A DNA stretch of 64,000 bases, taken from Psococerastis gibbosa. Its lineage: Eukaryota > Arthropoda > Insecta > Psocodea > Psocidae. The notes under the pieces were generated by a model, which did no database searches, was not told the origin of the DNA, and was given only the letters and a program-made list of their open reading frames with translations. Positions 53,951 to 59,489 of this stretch are shown one piece after another. The position numbers were made by a program, and so were the translations under genes. Location of the stretch: the NCBI GenBank assembly GCA_963971405.1, contig OZ020490.1, forward strand, positions 22,531,464 through 22,595,463, given 5' to 3'. Each line of letters opens with the position of its first letter. Position 1 is the stretch's first letter.

Positions 53951-56900
53951 CAACCAATGGCAATTTTAGCCTGCTGTTTATTGATTTATATTACCAAATT
54001 GTAGTTTTACCCCGAACAAATTATGAACCCAACACCTCTAATTATCAGGTACACCGGTCTTAGGGAGCAGCAGCCGTAGCGCCTGCGGGAAAAAATAACT
54101 TACCTGACGGATTGGTAATATATGTTTAATGTTTATGATTCTTAACATAGTTTCGTGGACTGTTTTTATTCTGTTGTAGTTGTAATACTGGTACCTGTAT
54201 ATGAGCTTGGACTTTTCCAATCGCAAATTGCGTGGAGACATAAGTATGAGTTATGACTGTTCGTGTTTTAGATAGTCACAGTAAAGTTGATCATGAGTAG
54301 AGGAAGAAGAACGCAATGATCCACAGTATAATCCTTTAATAGTGACCGGTTTCGGATAAAATCCATCATCAGACTAACAACACATGAAAAAACGCCAGCT
54401 TATATACTACGGGATGGGAGTGAGAGGTGGAGGCGGGGGTTGAGTACATAAATCGAGTAGTGGGGATACAGTTTGAAACATTATATCGTTCGTGAGAACC
54501 TCGTTATTCCTAATAGCCTTTCTAATCTCTAAGCTTTCTAACCTGTCTAATAGTCTACCTTTATTACAACAATGTAGAATTTTAAAATCTTCAAAATTAC
54601 ATGAGTGCGAGTTACTTGAGGGGTGGTCCGCAAAAGCTGAGGTACAGTCATTTTTACCGATCGCATTTTTATGCTGACGTAAGCGAAACTTAAAATTGCG
54701 TCCACTCTGTCCAATGTAACTCGCACTACATTCATTACAAGAAATTTTATAAACCCCTGATTTCCTATTATTATTAACCTTATCCTTACAGTTGATGAGG
54801 AATTTTCCTAAATTGGGCGGGCAGCTAAAGGATACAACTTTGTTAGTAGTTCGGGTTATTAGTCATCCTACTTTCATGCTGACTTCTCCTATGAACGGGA
54901 TCTTGACATACTGTTTGTTCTCCTTGGTAACGTCTTGTTCTGCGTACACCATCCGTGCTAAGCTCTTGAGTTCATGTTTCCTTAGGATCCTTTCTGTGTC
55001 GCCTTCCTGGTACCCGTTGTTTCTTCCTATCTCCAGTATAGTACGTCTCTCGGCCTTGAAGTTGACTTCGCCCATAGGTATACTGAACATCCGATGTGCC
55101 ATGGAGTGGAAAGCAGCAGCCTTGTGGGATGGAGGGTGGTTTGAAGAAGCTGGTATCACGCAGTCACTGTGAGTCGGTTTCCTGAAAATATTAAAAGACA
55201 GGGCAGTATCTAATCTAGTAATAGCGAAGTCAACTTCAAGGCCGAGAGACGTACTATACTGGAGATAAGAAGAAACAACGGGTACCAGGAAGGCGACACA
55301 GAAAGGATCCTAAGGAAACATGAACTCAAGAGCTTAGCACGGATGGTGTACGCAGAACAAGACGTTACCAAGGAGAACAAACTGTATGTCAAGATCCCGT
55401 TCATAGGAGAAGTCAGCATGAAAGTAGGAAGACTAATAACCCGAACTACTAACAAAGTTGTATCCTTTAGCTGCCCGCCCAACTTAGGAAAATTCCTCAT
55501 CAACTGTAAGGATAAGTTTAATAATAATAGGAAATCAGGGGTTTATAAAATTTCTTGTAATTAATGTAGTGCGAGTTACATTGGACAGAGTGGACGCAAT
55601 TTTAAGTTTCGCTTACGTCAGCATAAAAATGCGATCGGTAAAAATGACTGTACCTCAGCTTTTGCGGACCACCTCTCAAGTAACTCGCACTCATGTATTT
55701 TTGAAGATTTTAAAATTCTACATTGTTGTAATAAAGGTAGACTATTAGAAAGTTAGAAAGCTTAGAGATTAGAAAGGCATTAGGAATAACGAGGTTCTCA
55801 CGAACGATATAATGTTTCAAACTGTATCCCCACTACTCGATTTATGTACTCAACCCCCGCCGCCACCTCCCACTCCCATCCCGTAGTATATAAGCTGGCG
55901 TTTTTTCATGTGTTGTTAGTCTGATGATGGATTTTATCCGAAACCGGTCACTATTGAAGTATTTTACTGTGGATCATTGCGTTCTTCTTCCTCTACTCAT
56001 GATGTTCTCCAAGTTCCACGAAGTCACCAAGGAAACTCTCACAAGGAGCAGGAAAGTTGTTCATAGAGTTTGATAATCGTATGATTTGTAGACCCTGTTT
56101 GAAGGCATTATAGGAAGAAGATTGACTCCCAGTCCTGAAAGCAATTCTAACGAACTGATTGTGCGTAAACTATTTGATTCTGATTCCTTTGTTTCTATAT
56201 TAACTGCTGAACTAAATACTAAACTGCTGCCCTCAGATAATATTTTATCTATTTGAAAGCAGATATGAACAAGCCTTGCCTAAAATTGCGCTTTTTTTTC
56301 TGTAGCGAATGGTTTGGCTAATACTCCGCCGTGACAATTAAGTTGGCTTTACTTAAACTCTTTGGGTTCTAAGGAAAGTGTAGATACCCCATTATGTGCA
56401 ATTTGCTACGGAACAAAAATGGCGGAAAACCGCTCAACATAATAATAAAACAGGGATTAAATTTGAATTTCTGGTCATTTAAAACTATCATACTTATAAT
56501 TATTAGGATTATCATGTTTCTTTTCGGAAGCCAGCCATTTTAACCGCCCCTCTGTATAGTCCGTAAAGGGACCAGCAGTGCCTCAGACATTTTTCTTCTA
56601 TAACAATCACAAGCTCCAAAAAATGTCATTATTTTAATTCTTTCTTTACTTCTAGGCTGAGGTAGAGGAAGCCAGACAAAAGCAAGAGGAAGCTAGCCGA
56701 CTGCTCATGGCGAACAGGGAGACGCCCAACCACCACCACGTGGAAGAGAACGAGCACGAAGACAATGATGACCTGCCCAATGGGGACGTGACCAAGGACC
56801 TGGAGATGGTTGAGGACATTGTTGACCCCGTCGAGGAGCGCCGCACTCTTGCGGAGCGGAATGAACGGCTTCAGGATCAGCTTAAGGTATATTTCTTCGA

Positions 56901-57215
56901 TCGAATAAATATTAGAGTGTATAATCAGGGCCAATATTATATTTCTATTACGATTTTTATCGCTCAATGGATTCCTGACATTCAGCTGGCAATAATGAGC
57001 AAAATGTTGAGGAAAGATAGTGGAATAATGTATGTATTTTTTCTTTGCAGATGCTGAAGCAAGACCTGGCACAGACTCTAGATGAAACTAAGGAGACCGC
57101 AATGGACAAGATTCACCGCGAAAATGTCCGTGTAGGCCGTGACAAATACAAGACTTTGCGCGAGATCCGTAAGGGCAACACTAAACGTCGTGTGGACCAG
57201 TTTGAGAATATGTGA
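13718..57215 (+). CDS. Moe: Moesin/ezrin/radixin (ERM) homologue, whole gene, nine exons
   Basis: ERM proteins link cortical F-actin to the plasma membrane and to membrane-protein tails. Joining 13718-13738, 21884-22063, 30320-30442, 37478-37713, 43676-43822, 45054-45314, 46597-46954, 56656-56886 and 57051-57215 gives one frame of 573 aa with GT-AG at every junction, the usual ERM length. The order is FERM (about residues 8-310; [45 protein letters not shown]), charged coiled-coil helix (about 310-450), acidic His/Glu/Asp linker (about 465-500) and C-terminal actin-binding domain ending RRVDQFENM. The conserved activating threonine in KYKTLR is residue 554 of this model. Closed and open states through FERM/C-terminal contact and phosphorylation are family knowledge. 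One oddity is YAVQV where insect relatives usually have YAVQA. The first exon is the least certain part. The 46955-56655 intron carries extra in-frame exons listed separately, and an antisense gene sits in intron 4. Confidence 0.95.
14112..14950. mobile_element. The 850 bp element, copy 4
   Basis: Full-length-like copy in moesin intron 1, same orientation as copy 1, with a poly-G tract at 14225. Confidence 0.6.
15086..15418. mobile_element. TTAA-type MITE, degraded copy
   Basis: Retains the GTAGAAGGCTACTTCGTGCA and GATGCATGAAGCAGTCG inner inverted repeats; both ends have decayed. Confidence 0.4.
15432..16258. mobile_element. The 850 bp element, copy 5
   Basis: Full-length-like copy, same orientation as copy 4, 480 bp downstream of it; its G tract is interrupted (GGGGGGAGGGG). 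Confidence 0.6.
16976..17797. mobile_element. TIR element containing a retroelement 3' end
   Basis: Ends GTATTCCACTGGTCA... and ...TTGACCAGTGGAATACAC are inverted copies; TAACTTAATTTATAATA lies inside both arms. The interior holds AT microsatellites and a probable LINE 3' end (17560-17690). Confidence 0.5.
17560..17690 (+). mobile_element. Retroelement 3' tail
   Basis: GGGGGGCCCAGCACTTGTCC then AATAAATAAAG and an (ATT)n run. An inverse copy lies at about 33940-34140 and a fragment at 4975-5015. It looks like a LINE 3' UTR. Confidence 0.45.
17801..17942. mobile_element. Hairpin MITE, abutting the 16976 element
   Basis: 142 bp, TAT on both sides, with TIRs CCACATACGTCAATGGTCAA and inverse. 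It is the short type seen at 12037 and 61446. Confidence 0.6.
21884..22063 (+). CDS. Moe: Moesin exon 2 (FERM F1 lobe, 60 codons)
   Basis: Acceptor TTGTGTGCAG and donor AAG|GTAAGC flank 180 nt in phase 0. It encodes the ubiquitin-like F1 lobe, from [14 protein letters not shown] through [13 protein letters not shown] to KLYKK, almost identical to insect moesins. The open frame continuing to 22146 is intron read-through. Confidence 0.97.
23353..23492. repeat. Foldback sequence, CTTCGGAAG/GTAGCAAATT arms
   Basis: GACGGCGAAGAGAATA...GGTAGCAAATT is inverted as AATTTGCTACC...TATTCTCTTCGCG. It is probably a MITE, single copy in this window. Confidence 0.4.
24199..24348. mobile_element. Short MITE, CTATGTAGGAGTGAC ends
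   Basis: 150 bp with ends CTATGTAGGAGTGAC and GTCACTCCTATATAG and an internal AATATTTTTTGAATCCTGAG. Relatives at 3107-3255 and 49272-49438 have the ends ATGGGACATTCGAGGGCG / CATCTCTCCTA. Confidence 0.5.
24743..24908. mobile_element. PIF/Harbinger-like MITE, internally deleted
   Basis: 166 bp. Both GGCGCC...ATTCCA ends are present, but the core between the inner TIRs is lost. Confidence 0.6.
25053..25127 (+). CDS. Unrecognised 75-nt exon candidate in moesin intron 2
   Basis: A 25-codon open stretch has a clean acceptor (GCACTATCAG), a clean donor (GG|GTATGT) and phase 0 at both ends, matching the flanking moesin exons. The peptide is charged (it contains [20 protein letters not shown]) and reads like protein rather than noise, but I do not recognise the family. 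Included, it would add 25 residues between KLYKK and VMSQD, the join between FERM subdomains F1 and F2, which is not known in ERM proteins. It could instead be a captured fragment of another gene or a chance exon. A Harbinger-like MITE remnant ends 145 bp upstream. Confidence 0.4.
25342..25595. mobile_element. MITE with AGGGGTATTCACTGTGTTGG ends
   Basis: About 250 bp; ends AGGGGTATTCACTGTGTTGG and CCAACACAGTGAATACCCCT are inverted. It is shared with 48595-49242. Confidence 0.6.
25943..26321. mobile_element. PIF/Harbinger-like MITE, GGCGGGG type
   Basis: TTA flanks both sides (25940-25942, 26322-26324). TIRs are GGCGGGGATTCCACCGACC and the core is intact. Confidence 0.7.
26440..26641. mobile_element. 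Foldback repeat, TTAATAAGGGGA...AATCCGG type
   Basis: Inverted ends TAATAAGGGGACAGAAGAAT and ATTCTTCTATCCCCTTATTA; the middle has GACATCTTCAGTGACACT. Confidence 0.5.
26668..27051. mobile_element. TTAA-flanked MITE, second copy
   Basis: Ends AGTGTACAGCCCGTAGGAAA and TTTCCTACGGGCTGTACGCT, with the same inner AGAAGGCTACTTCATGCAT repeat. Its left edge overlaps no other element. Confidence 0.6.
27640..27990. repeat. Inverted repeat, about 120 bp arms
   Basis: CAAACTTCAATTTCTCATGA...GATACATAGTATG and its inverse flank a spacer of about 95 bp. Confidence 0.5.
30320..30442 (+). CDS. Moe: Moesin exon 3 (F1/F2 junction, 41 codons)
   Basis: Acceptor TTTGTCCAG and donor CAG|GTTAGT flank 123 nt in phase 0. 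It encodes [16 protein letters not shown] through [18 protein letters not shown] to YLQ, nearly identical to insect moesins. Confidence 0.97.
30865..31047 (-). mobile_element. LINE C-terminal fragment (CPTCQ...HLLLVCP)
   Basis: The minus strand reads [20 protein letters not shown], a Cys/His motif common after the reverse transcriptase/RNase H of non-LTR elements; it stops soon after. Confidence 0.5.
31262..31460. repeat. Dispersed repeat (GTAGGTTGACATT type)
   Basis: GTTTGCCAATGGGCAAAAATTCATACGG also occurs near 20100-20190 and, inverted, near 34250-34420. Its class is unknown. Confidence 0.4.
31838..32083 (+). other. Unassigned 81-codon open frame in moesin intron 3
   Basis: The predicted peptide (including [20 protein letters not shown] and [18 protein letters not shown]) has a protein-like composition, but I recognise no family. 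It is isolated, with no flanking exon in frame, and may be a fragment of a transposon or retrocopy, or chance. Confidence 0.2.
33362..33715. repeat. Foldback with about 160 bp arms carrying ACCGGTTTCGG ends
   Basis: The left arm (TCATTGTTAAAAATAATAAC... ACCGGTTTCGGCTCACGCC) is repeated in inverse near 33545-33710 with very few changes, around a spacer of about 50 bp. The ACCGGTTTCGG...CCATCGTCAAG motif resembles the ends of Penelope-like elements, so it may be a remnant of inverted copies of a second family. Confidence 0.6.
35281..35734. mobile_element. TTAA-flanked MITE (AAGAGTGTACATCCCGTAGG type)
   Basis: About 450 bp. Ends TTAAGAGTGTACATCCCGTA and inverse; inner repeat TTGTAGAAG.CTACTTCATGC. 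TTAA at both edges fits a piggyBac-type target but is also part of the palindromic end. Confidence 0.6.
36062..36300 (-). mobile_element. LINE 3' end fragment
   Basis: The minus strand reads [51 protein letters not shown] and AMMIANLR. This is the C-terminal end typical of an abundant insect non-LTR retrotransposon group. Related pieces lie at 28580-28790, 34735-34940 and about 19470-19530, all minus strand. Confidence 0.6.
36775..36930 (+). repeat. Dispersed repeat (CTCTTTAGTCGCCTCTGTAG type)
   Basis: Shares GTAGAGACTCGCACAAGTAC with copies at about 2295-2450, 8715-8815, 23010-23165 and 38080-38255 (plus) and 8150-8215 and 49560-49745 (minus). Its class is unknown. Confidence 0.45.
37478..37713 (+). 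CDS. Moe: Moesin exon 4 (FERM F2 lobe)
   Basis: The exon is 236 nt, entering in phase 0 and leaving after two bases of an Arg codon (AG|GTACGT). It encodes [34 protein letters not shown] and WWNEHKGMM, the acyl-CoA-binding-protein-like F2 lobe. The acceptor follows a (TTTA)n run and ends TGTATAG. A foldback repeat begins about 75 bp after the donor. Confidence 0.97.
37789..38042. mobile_element. Foldback repeat related to 26440, beside moesin exon 4
   Basis: Inverted ends TGAATAAGTAGAATCCGG and CCGGATTCTACTGATTCA; CTTCCAAACGTTTC is shared with the 26440 copy. Confidence 0.5.
38518..38901. mobile_element. PIF/Harbinger-like MITE in moesin intron 4
   Basis: 384 bp; ends GGTGCCCATTCCATTGACC and its inverse; core present in the opposite orientation to the 3488 copy. 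Confidence 0.65.
39002..39220. mobile_element. TTAA-type MITE, truncated copy
   Basis: Left end TTAAGAGTGTACGTCTGG and the TCATGCATCATATAATAGGG block are present; the right end is not seen. Confidence 0.45.
40138..40586. mobile_element. TIR element related to the Harbinger-like MITEs
   Basis: Ends GGCGGCTACTCC and GGAATAGCCGCC; it carries AATTGATCAATGATCATAGAG, shared with the other MITEs. The ends are more diverged than usual. Confidence 0.45.
40925..41256 (-). CDS. Nested EF-hand-like gene, exon 3 (degenerate EF3-EF4, basic tail) and stop
   Basis: The 332-nt exon completes the Gly codon, then encodes [51 protein letters not shown] and [16 protein letters not shown]. It ends in a Lys/Gly tail ([13 protein letters not shown]) and TAA. 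No canonical AATAAA follows closely; an ATTAAA lies about 200 bp beyond. Confidence 0.75.
40925..42656 (-). CDS. Calmodulin-like EF-hand-fold protein, three exons, nested in moesin intron 4
   Basis: Minus-strand exons 42656-42306, 41948-41861 and 41256-40925 join in frame to about 256 aa with GT-AG junctions (ATG|GTATGG, ACCG|GTAAGC; acceptors CTATTTCAG and TACTATTTCAG). The N-terminal third is highly acidic ([19 protein letters not shown]). Then [18 protein letters not shown] and [20 protein letters not shown] align with calmodulin EF1 to EF2, [11 protein letters not shown] with EF3, and [20 protein letters not shown] with EF4. The tail is Lys/Gly-rich. The aspartates and the position-12 glutamate of the EF loops are mostly lost, so calcium binding is unlikely. 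Of the families I know it reads closest to EFCAB2/DRC8 of the ciliary dynein regulatory complex, but that is inference. Intron 2 contains a tandem duplication. Confidence 0.72.
41547..41850. repeat. Tandem duplication, two units of about 150 bp
   Basis: GGCATGAAGGTTTTATATTA...CTTTATTTGCTGTTTTC occurs twice with few changes, inside intron 2 of the nested EF-hand-like gene. Confidence 0.7.
41861..41948 (-). CDS. Nested EF-hand-like gene, exon 2
   Basis: The 88-nt exon encodes [20 protein letters not shown], then AKKFDSNKT and the first base of a Gly codon. It corresponds to the calmodulin stretch [20 protein letters not shown] and the EF2 loop. Both flanking introns contain SINE-like or tandem repeats. 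Confidence 0.72.
42306..42656 (-). CDS. Nested EF-hand-like gene, exon 1 (acidic N-terminus, degenerate EF1)
   Basis: 117 codons run from an ATG in good context (A at -3) to the donor ATG|GTATGG. The frame runs through CTCTTTTTTTCAG at about 42600, a strong acceptor look-alike. A version of the gene with a different, unseen first exon joined at that point is therefore possible. The open frame past 42306 is intron. Confidence 0.68.
43155..43538. mobile_element. PIF/Harbinger-like MITE with 26-bp flanking direct repeats
   Basis: Ends are GGTGCCCATTCC and GGAATGGGCACC. TAA flanks both sides, but the identity extends to 26 bp (43129-43154 = 43539-43564, starting TAAGTCTAATAATGAAATTG). The element lies 140 bp upstream of moesin exon 5. 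Confidence 0.7.
43676..43822 (+). CDS. Moe: Moesin exon 5 (F2/F3)
   Basis: This 147-nt exon completes the split Arg codon and encodes [20 protein letters not shown] through [14 protein letters not shown]. Its acceptor is TTCTGTTTCAG and its donor GTAAGT. A MITE remnant begins after only eight intronic bases, so the intron was invaded right beside the 5' splice site. Confidence 0.97.
43831..43920. mobile_element. MITE end fragment beside the moesin exon 5 donor
   Basis: One arm only (AGGTCGGTGGAAACCCCGCC ... GGAATCCCCGCC), starting eight bases after the splice donor position. Confidence 0.6.
45054..45314 (+). CDS. Moe: Moesin exon 6 (FERM F3 lobe and start of helix)
   Basis: The 261-nt exon has a polypyrimidine acceptor (CTTTTTTTTCAG) and a donor AG|GTCTGT that splits an Arg codon. 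It encodes [39 protein letters not shown] and the start of the alpha-helical region ([18 protein letters not shown]). F3 is the PTB/PH-like lobe that binds membrane-protein tails. Confidence 0.97.
45953..46302. mobile_element. PIF/Harbinger-like MITE in moesin intron 6
   Basis: 350 bp, ends GGCGCCCATTCCACCGACC and inverse, with the core and both TIR layers; flanks TCA and TAA, so the target duplication is imperfect. Confidence 0.65.
46597..46954 (+). CDS. Moe: Moesin exon 7 (coiled-coil helical domain)
   Basis: The 358-nt exon ends in phase 0 (CTACAG|GTGAGT). It encodes a Glu/Lys/Gln-rich heptad stretch including [37 protein letters not shown] and KDEETKRLQ. Open frame before 46597 and after 46954 is intronic. 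Confidence 0.96.
47130..47480 (-). mobile_element. LINE C-terminal fragment ([20 protein letters not shown])
   Basis: The CxxCG...[10 protein letters not shown] motif with [14 protein letters not shown] upstream is typical of the end of Jockey/R1-like elements. It is truncated on both sides and lies in the alternative-exon intron. Confidence 0.55.
48263..48379 (+). CDS. Candidate alternative moesin linker exon (39 codons)
   Basis: A 117-nt phase 0-0 open stretch follows a strong acceptor (CATTCTCTTGCAG) and ends at ACG|GTACTT. It starts [14 protein letters not shown] and ends KLTEQSFIT. The same ending type (RQSFTT) occurs in the 49861 exon, hinting at common origin. The donor lies at the edge of a SINE-like repeat copied at 48714, so it may have arrived with a transposon. 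It carries no recognised domain. It may be a real optional exon, an exonised repeat edge, or chance. Confidence 0.35.
48376..48540 (+). repeat. SINE-like repeat with tRNA-type B box
   Basis: Starts CGGTACTTGGGCAAGATGAA, contains GGGTTCGAATCCCAC, and is repeated at 48714-48880. Its first bases form the donor of the 48263 exon candidate. Confidence 0.45.
48595..49242. mobile_element. AGGGGTATTCACTG MITE interrupted by a SINE-like insertion
   Basis: Same ends as the 25342 element. The middle (about 48714-49020) is a second copy of the sequence at 48376-48540, so one repeat has inserted into another. Confidence 0.55.
49861..49917 (+). CDS. Candidate alternative moesin linker exon (19 codons)
   Basis: A 57-nt phase 0-0 stretch follows an excellent acceptor (TTCTTCTCTTTTTCAG) and precedes a weaker donor (ACG|GTATTA). 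The peptide is [19 protein letters not shown], Ser/Thr-rich with SP and TLSD sites. The frame and phase match the moesin exons on both sides. It has no recognised domain. Confidence 0.4.
50463..50690. repeat. Tandem duplication, two units of about 113 bp
   Basis: ATACCGGTATTTATTTAATC...CCTAGGGTATTTATTTAAC is present twice, nearly identical. Confidence 0.7.
51656..51718 (+). CDS. Candidate alternative moesin exon C, a paralogue of the start of exon 8
   Basis: A 63-nt phase 0-0 stretch with acceptor AATCGTAG and donor ATA|GTGAGT encodes [20 protein letters not shown] plus I. The first residues closely resemble the constitutive linker exon at 56656 ([17 protein letters not shown]), and the heptad would continue the helix after KRLQ. 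This likely reflects exon duplication. It leads directly to the A1 exon 260 bp downstream. Confidence 0.6.
51979..52206 (+). CDS. Candidate alternative moesin linker exon A1 (76 codons)
   Basis: A 228-nt open stretch in phase 0-0 has acceptor TTGACTTTTAG and donor TGC|GTATGT. It encodes [12 protein letters not shown], then [40 protein letters not shown] and YTIGEC. The peptide is Ser/Glu/Asp-rich and probably disordered. A tandem copy (A2) lies 870 bp downstream with the same reading frame, donor and start of the intron. I recognise no known domain. The open frame beyond the donor stops at 52308-52310 and is probably intronic. Confidence 0.6.
52442..52654 (+). CDS. Candidate alternative moesin linker exon B1 (71 codons)
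   Basis: A 213-nt phase 0-0 open stretch has acceptor TTGTTTTTATAG and donor AAA|GTATGT. It encodes [46 protein letters not shown] and ends NSGVIK. Exon B2 at 53618 is its paralogue (ENSE, KTE, SIRSGTF/LIRSGTF, FLGY.PE, P C). It has no recognised domain. Confidence 0.6.
52849..53061 (+). CDS. Candidate alternative moesin linker exon A2 (71 codons, copy of A1)
   Basis: A 213-nt phase 0-0 open stretch with acceptor ATTACTTTTAG and donor TGC|GTATGT. It encodes [57 protein letters not shown] and YTIDQC. It is about 85-90 percent identical at DNA level to A1 over the core. Most single-base differences change the amino acid, yet the frame and splice sites are intact. Confidence 0.6.
53618..53809 (+). 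CDS. Candidate alternative moesin linker exon B2 (64 codons, copy of B1)
   Basis: A 192-nt phase 0-0 open stretch has acceptor TTTTTATAG and donor AAA|GTAGGT. It encodes [45 protein letters not shown] and ends SNSVEEK. The intron just upstream also matches that before B1 (AGCTGCT, CCTCAAAC), so exon and intron were duplicated together. The A2-B2 intron is about 320 bp longer than A1-B1 because of an AT-rich insertion. Confidence 0.6.
53910..53949. repeat. Poly-T tract of about 37 bp
   Basis: An uninterrupted T run 100 bp after the exon B2 donor; probably an inverted retroposon tail. Confidence 0.7.
54294..55229 (-). mobile_element. Penelope-like element, 5'-truncated copy 1 (RT end and GIY-YIG endonuclease)
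   Basis: The minus strand encodes the end of a Penelope-like polyprotein. It includes [55 protein letters not shown] and the GIY-YIG hallmark [20 protein letters not shown] with RLRQHKNA, ending at a stop at 54407-54409. A TGA at about 54863 interrupts the frame where copy 2 reads an Arg codon. The flank ACCGGTTTCGG...CCATCATCAG is typical of these elements. The copy lies inside the moesin alternative-exon intron. The reverse transcriptase core is missing. Confidence 0.82.
55226..56005 (+). mobile_element. Penelope-like element, 5'-truncated copy 2, head to head with copy 1
   Basis: The plus strand repeats the copy 1 sequence at high identity from [12 protein letters not shown] through [18 protein letters not shown] and [13 protein letters not shown] in the GIY-YIG region and small deletions further on break the frame. 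The end ACCGGTCACTATT...GGATCATTGCG mirrors copy 1. The two truncated 5' ends meet near 55227, making a near-perfect inverted repeat of about 1.7 kb. Confidence 0.82.
56656..56886 (+). CDS. Moe: Moesin exon 8 (end of helix and acidic linker)
   Basis: The 231-nt phase 0-0 exon (acceptor TTACTTCTAG, donor AAG|GTATAT) encodes [17 protein letters not shown], the His/acidic linker [20 protein letters not shown] and the start of the C-terminal domain ([18 protein letters not shown]). All match insect moesins at this point. Confidence 0.96.
57051..57215 (+). CDS. Moe: Moesin exon 9 (C-terminal actin-binding domain) and stop
   Basis: Acceptor TTTTTTCTTTGCAG leads to 54 codons and TGA. The exon encodes [35 protein letters not shown] and RRVDQFENM. 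It holds the regulatory threonine of KYKTLR and the F-actin-binding end typical of ERM proteins. Confidence 0.97.
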   Translation: MLKQDLAQTLDETKETAMDKIHRENVRVGRDKYKTLREIRKGNTKRRVDQFENM

Positions 57216-59155
57216 GCGTCTCTTCAAATTATCATCACAATTCCCGTCCACCTACTTCCATGCTCAGCACGCCTAATGCGAGCTAGTTTTAATTTTTTTC
57301 ATCAATTCATACTGTAAAATTACAATTATTCCACCGTCTACGCCGCATTTATATTATTGTTCGGATAGTATTTAACTCAAAATAGTATAAAATGTCATTT
57401 ATCCATTTTCTGAATTGAATAACATAAGCTATCAGCACGATTAGTGTTATATGCTCATGTTACAGGTGTGAAAATTGAAATTTAATCATAGCTTTAACCC
57501 GTTCAGATGTGTTCAAGACTTGGGTTAATTATTTTACAATATCTCTGACTATGTAATAACCTTTGAAAGTCTATTGAGTTTTGAGTCAAATAGCTCTGTG
57601 TATTGATTTTGTATTATTAAGATGTACGCCTGACTGCAGAGGGTGTCGGGGAAACTTTTCCATAAGTATTGACGAATAGACAATAGATGAAAAATCAATG
57701 AGCTATTTGGAGTCATAAATGCTTTAATATTGATTCGCATATCTGTAGTTTTGTATTATTGTCTGAAAGACTCACCTCCGATACGTCCTATTATGGTACT
57801 TATTCTTTTGCAGTGGATTACGTGACTTGGACGAAAATGGAATTGAATATGAGTATTCCTTAATTGATATATGTTGAGATATGGACTCTTACTGTAGAGA
57901 ATTTAATGCTGATTATTGGTTATTTGTTTTTCGTAGTAAGTTGTTATTTTGATCACACATAGAATAGGATGTTGGTGCCTTGGAGGTATTTGCAATAATT
58001 CAAACATCTGTGCCTTGATTTGTGTCAAAATTTAATTTTCTAAAGGTAACTGTTTATTAATGGAATATTTCTAATCTGTCGTATTTTAGACGAGCCTAAA
58101 GGTCAATTTTCTAAGAAATTTTTGCGTCTTTTTGGCAATAAATTTACGTTTTACTAGGAACTTACTAAAGTACGGTATGCTAGTAGGAGGTTGACCATGA
58201 TGCTGGTTTCTATAATAACTGAACCCTGAATCTACGTTATTTTACTATTTTACAAATGTAAATGTCAGATTTTAAGTGGTGCTTTGAAGCCAGCGATTTT
58301 GGTTGTCTAATAATGGGACTGAAAAATTCATTAAACCATACTTTTTTTATTGCTCTAATATGCATAAATTTTATACTCCATTTTAACTTTTTGTAATTAA
58401 ATGTAAAACTGATAATTTGAATAGAGCTAACCAACCAATCATTTTTTAAGTAGAATACCCTGCCGTACTGTGGAGACATCTTTTTACAAAATGCAGCTCA
58501 AAGGTGTAATGGATGGTGCCTTAACTGCATTTAAACTTTGATTAGTCCCCTTTAGGTGTACGATACGAGAAACTTACAGGTTAATTAACCTCCCATACTG
58601 AGCACTCTGTGCCATGTGTATAAAGAGAGCATTGAAATTCCACATAAAGTATATAGCCCAATTTTGCACCCATAAACATGCCGAGGTTTTGTCCGACAAT
58701 TCGAAAAAAAAATTAATTTGGCTAAACTGTGCTCTAAATTTACGGGTATTCGTTCCAAAAGCAGAACATCCATTCATTTTTAAAAATATGTGCCTACCGT
58801 TCAAAATGTTGATGTGAGAATGCCTGTATATTCCGAGCCCATGGCTAAACATTTTAAAAATGCAACTTATTTCTAATTTTAAGATAGGTGAATGTGTTCT
58901 TTAATTATTGGGCTTCTTCAGTCTGTAGGAAAACTAAATGGAGACGGGGTGACCGTTGTTATAGACGGATGAAGTTGCCCACATGGTAACATATTGAGGG
59001 TTGCTGCACAGCTTGGGGAGATGTATTGTAAAATAACTTAGTTGGGTAGGAAACATTCCAAGGCTTGTTTTTTTCAGTGTAGTGTTTTCAGGAAGTTTGA
59101 GTCTTCCAGTCCGTACTAATTCAACTGTTAATTTAATAAATAGTTATACATTTTA
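57216..59155 (+). other. Moesin 3' UTR (inferred)
   Basis: About 1.9 kb follows the stop and is AT-rich, with none of the dispersed repeats that fill the introns, up to a canonical AATAAA at 59135-59140. The lack of transposons supports one long 3' UTR exon, but I cannot exclude earlier poly(A) sites. Confidence 0.6.
59135..59140 (+). promoter_or_regulatory. Poly(A) signal AATAAA, probable moesin 3' end
   Basis: This canonical hexamer lies at the end of the repeat-free stretch after the moesin stop. It is close to the oppositely oriented signal of the RING-finger gene. Confidence 0.55.
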
Positions 59156-59294
59156 ATTGTATTTCCTTTATTTGTTTCCTTCTATCCGTAGTTATGTAAA
59201 AGAACTGGCACGAGTGAACATCTTCGAAAAATAATTTTTTGTTCAAAACCAAATCTTAGTGTCTTTTCCAATCATATAGAATATTCTAAACCGG

Positions 59295-59300
59295 TTTATT
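59295..59300 (-). promoter_or_regulatory. Poly(A) signal for the RNF212-like gene
   Basis: TTTATT on the plus strand reads AATAAA on the minus strand, about 190 bp past the stop. A second copy is at 59168-59173. Both lie very close to the moesin poly(A) signal. Confidence 0.5.
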
Positions 59301-59489
59301 TTAGGAGGTTCAGTGGTCAAGAAAATAGGCACAGTAGAATTTGTGTATATTGTATATTAACAATCAGATAAATTACATTTTGTCTTAAATGTAACTATTT
59401 TTCCAATAGCTTGTACCGTAGGTACTTAGCTTTAGTTTTTCTAAAATGGATAATAAATTGTATTTTACAGACGTTAACAGTAAATTGCA

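Noticed and set aside
54792..55172. 126-codon plus-strand open frame, and its twin at 55210-55503 minus
   Set aside because: Both are antisense shadows of the Penelope-like coding strand.
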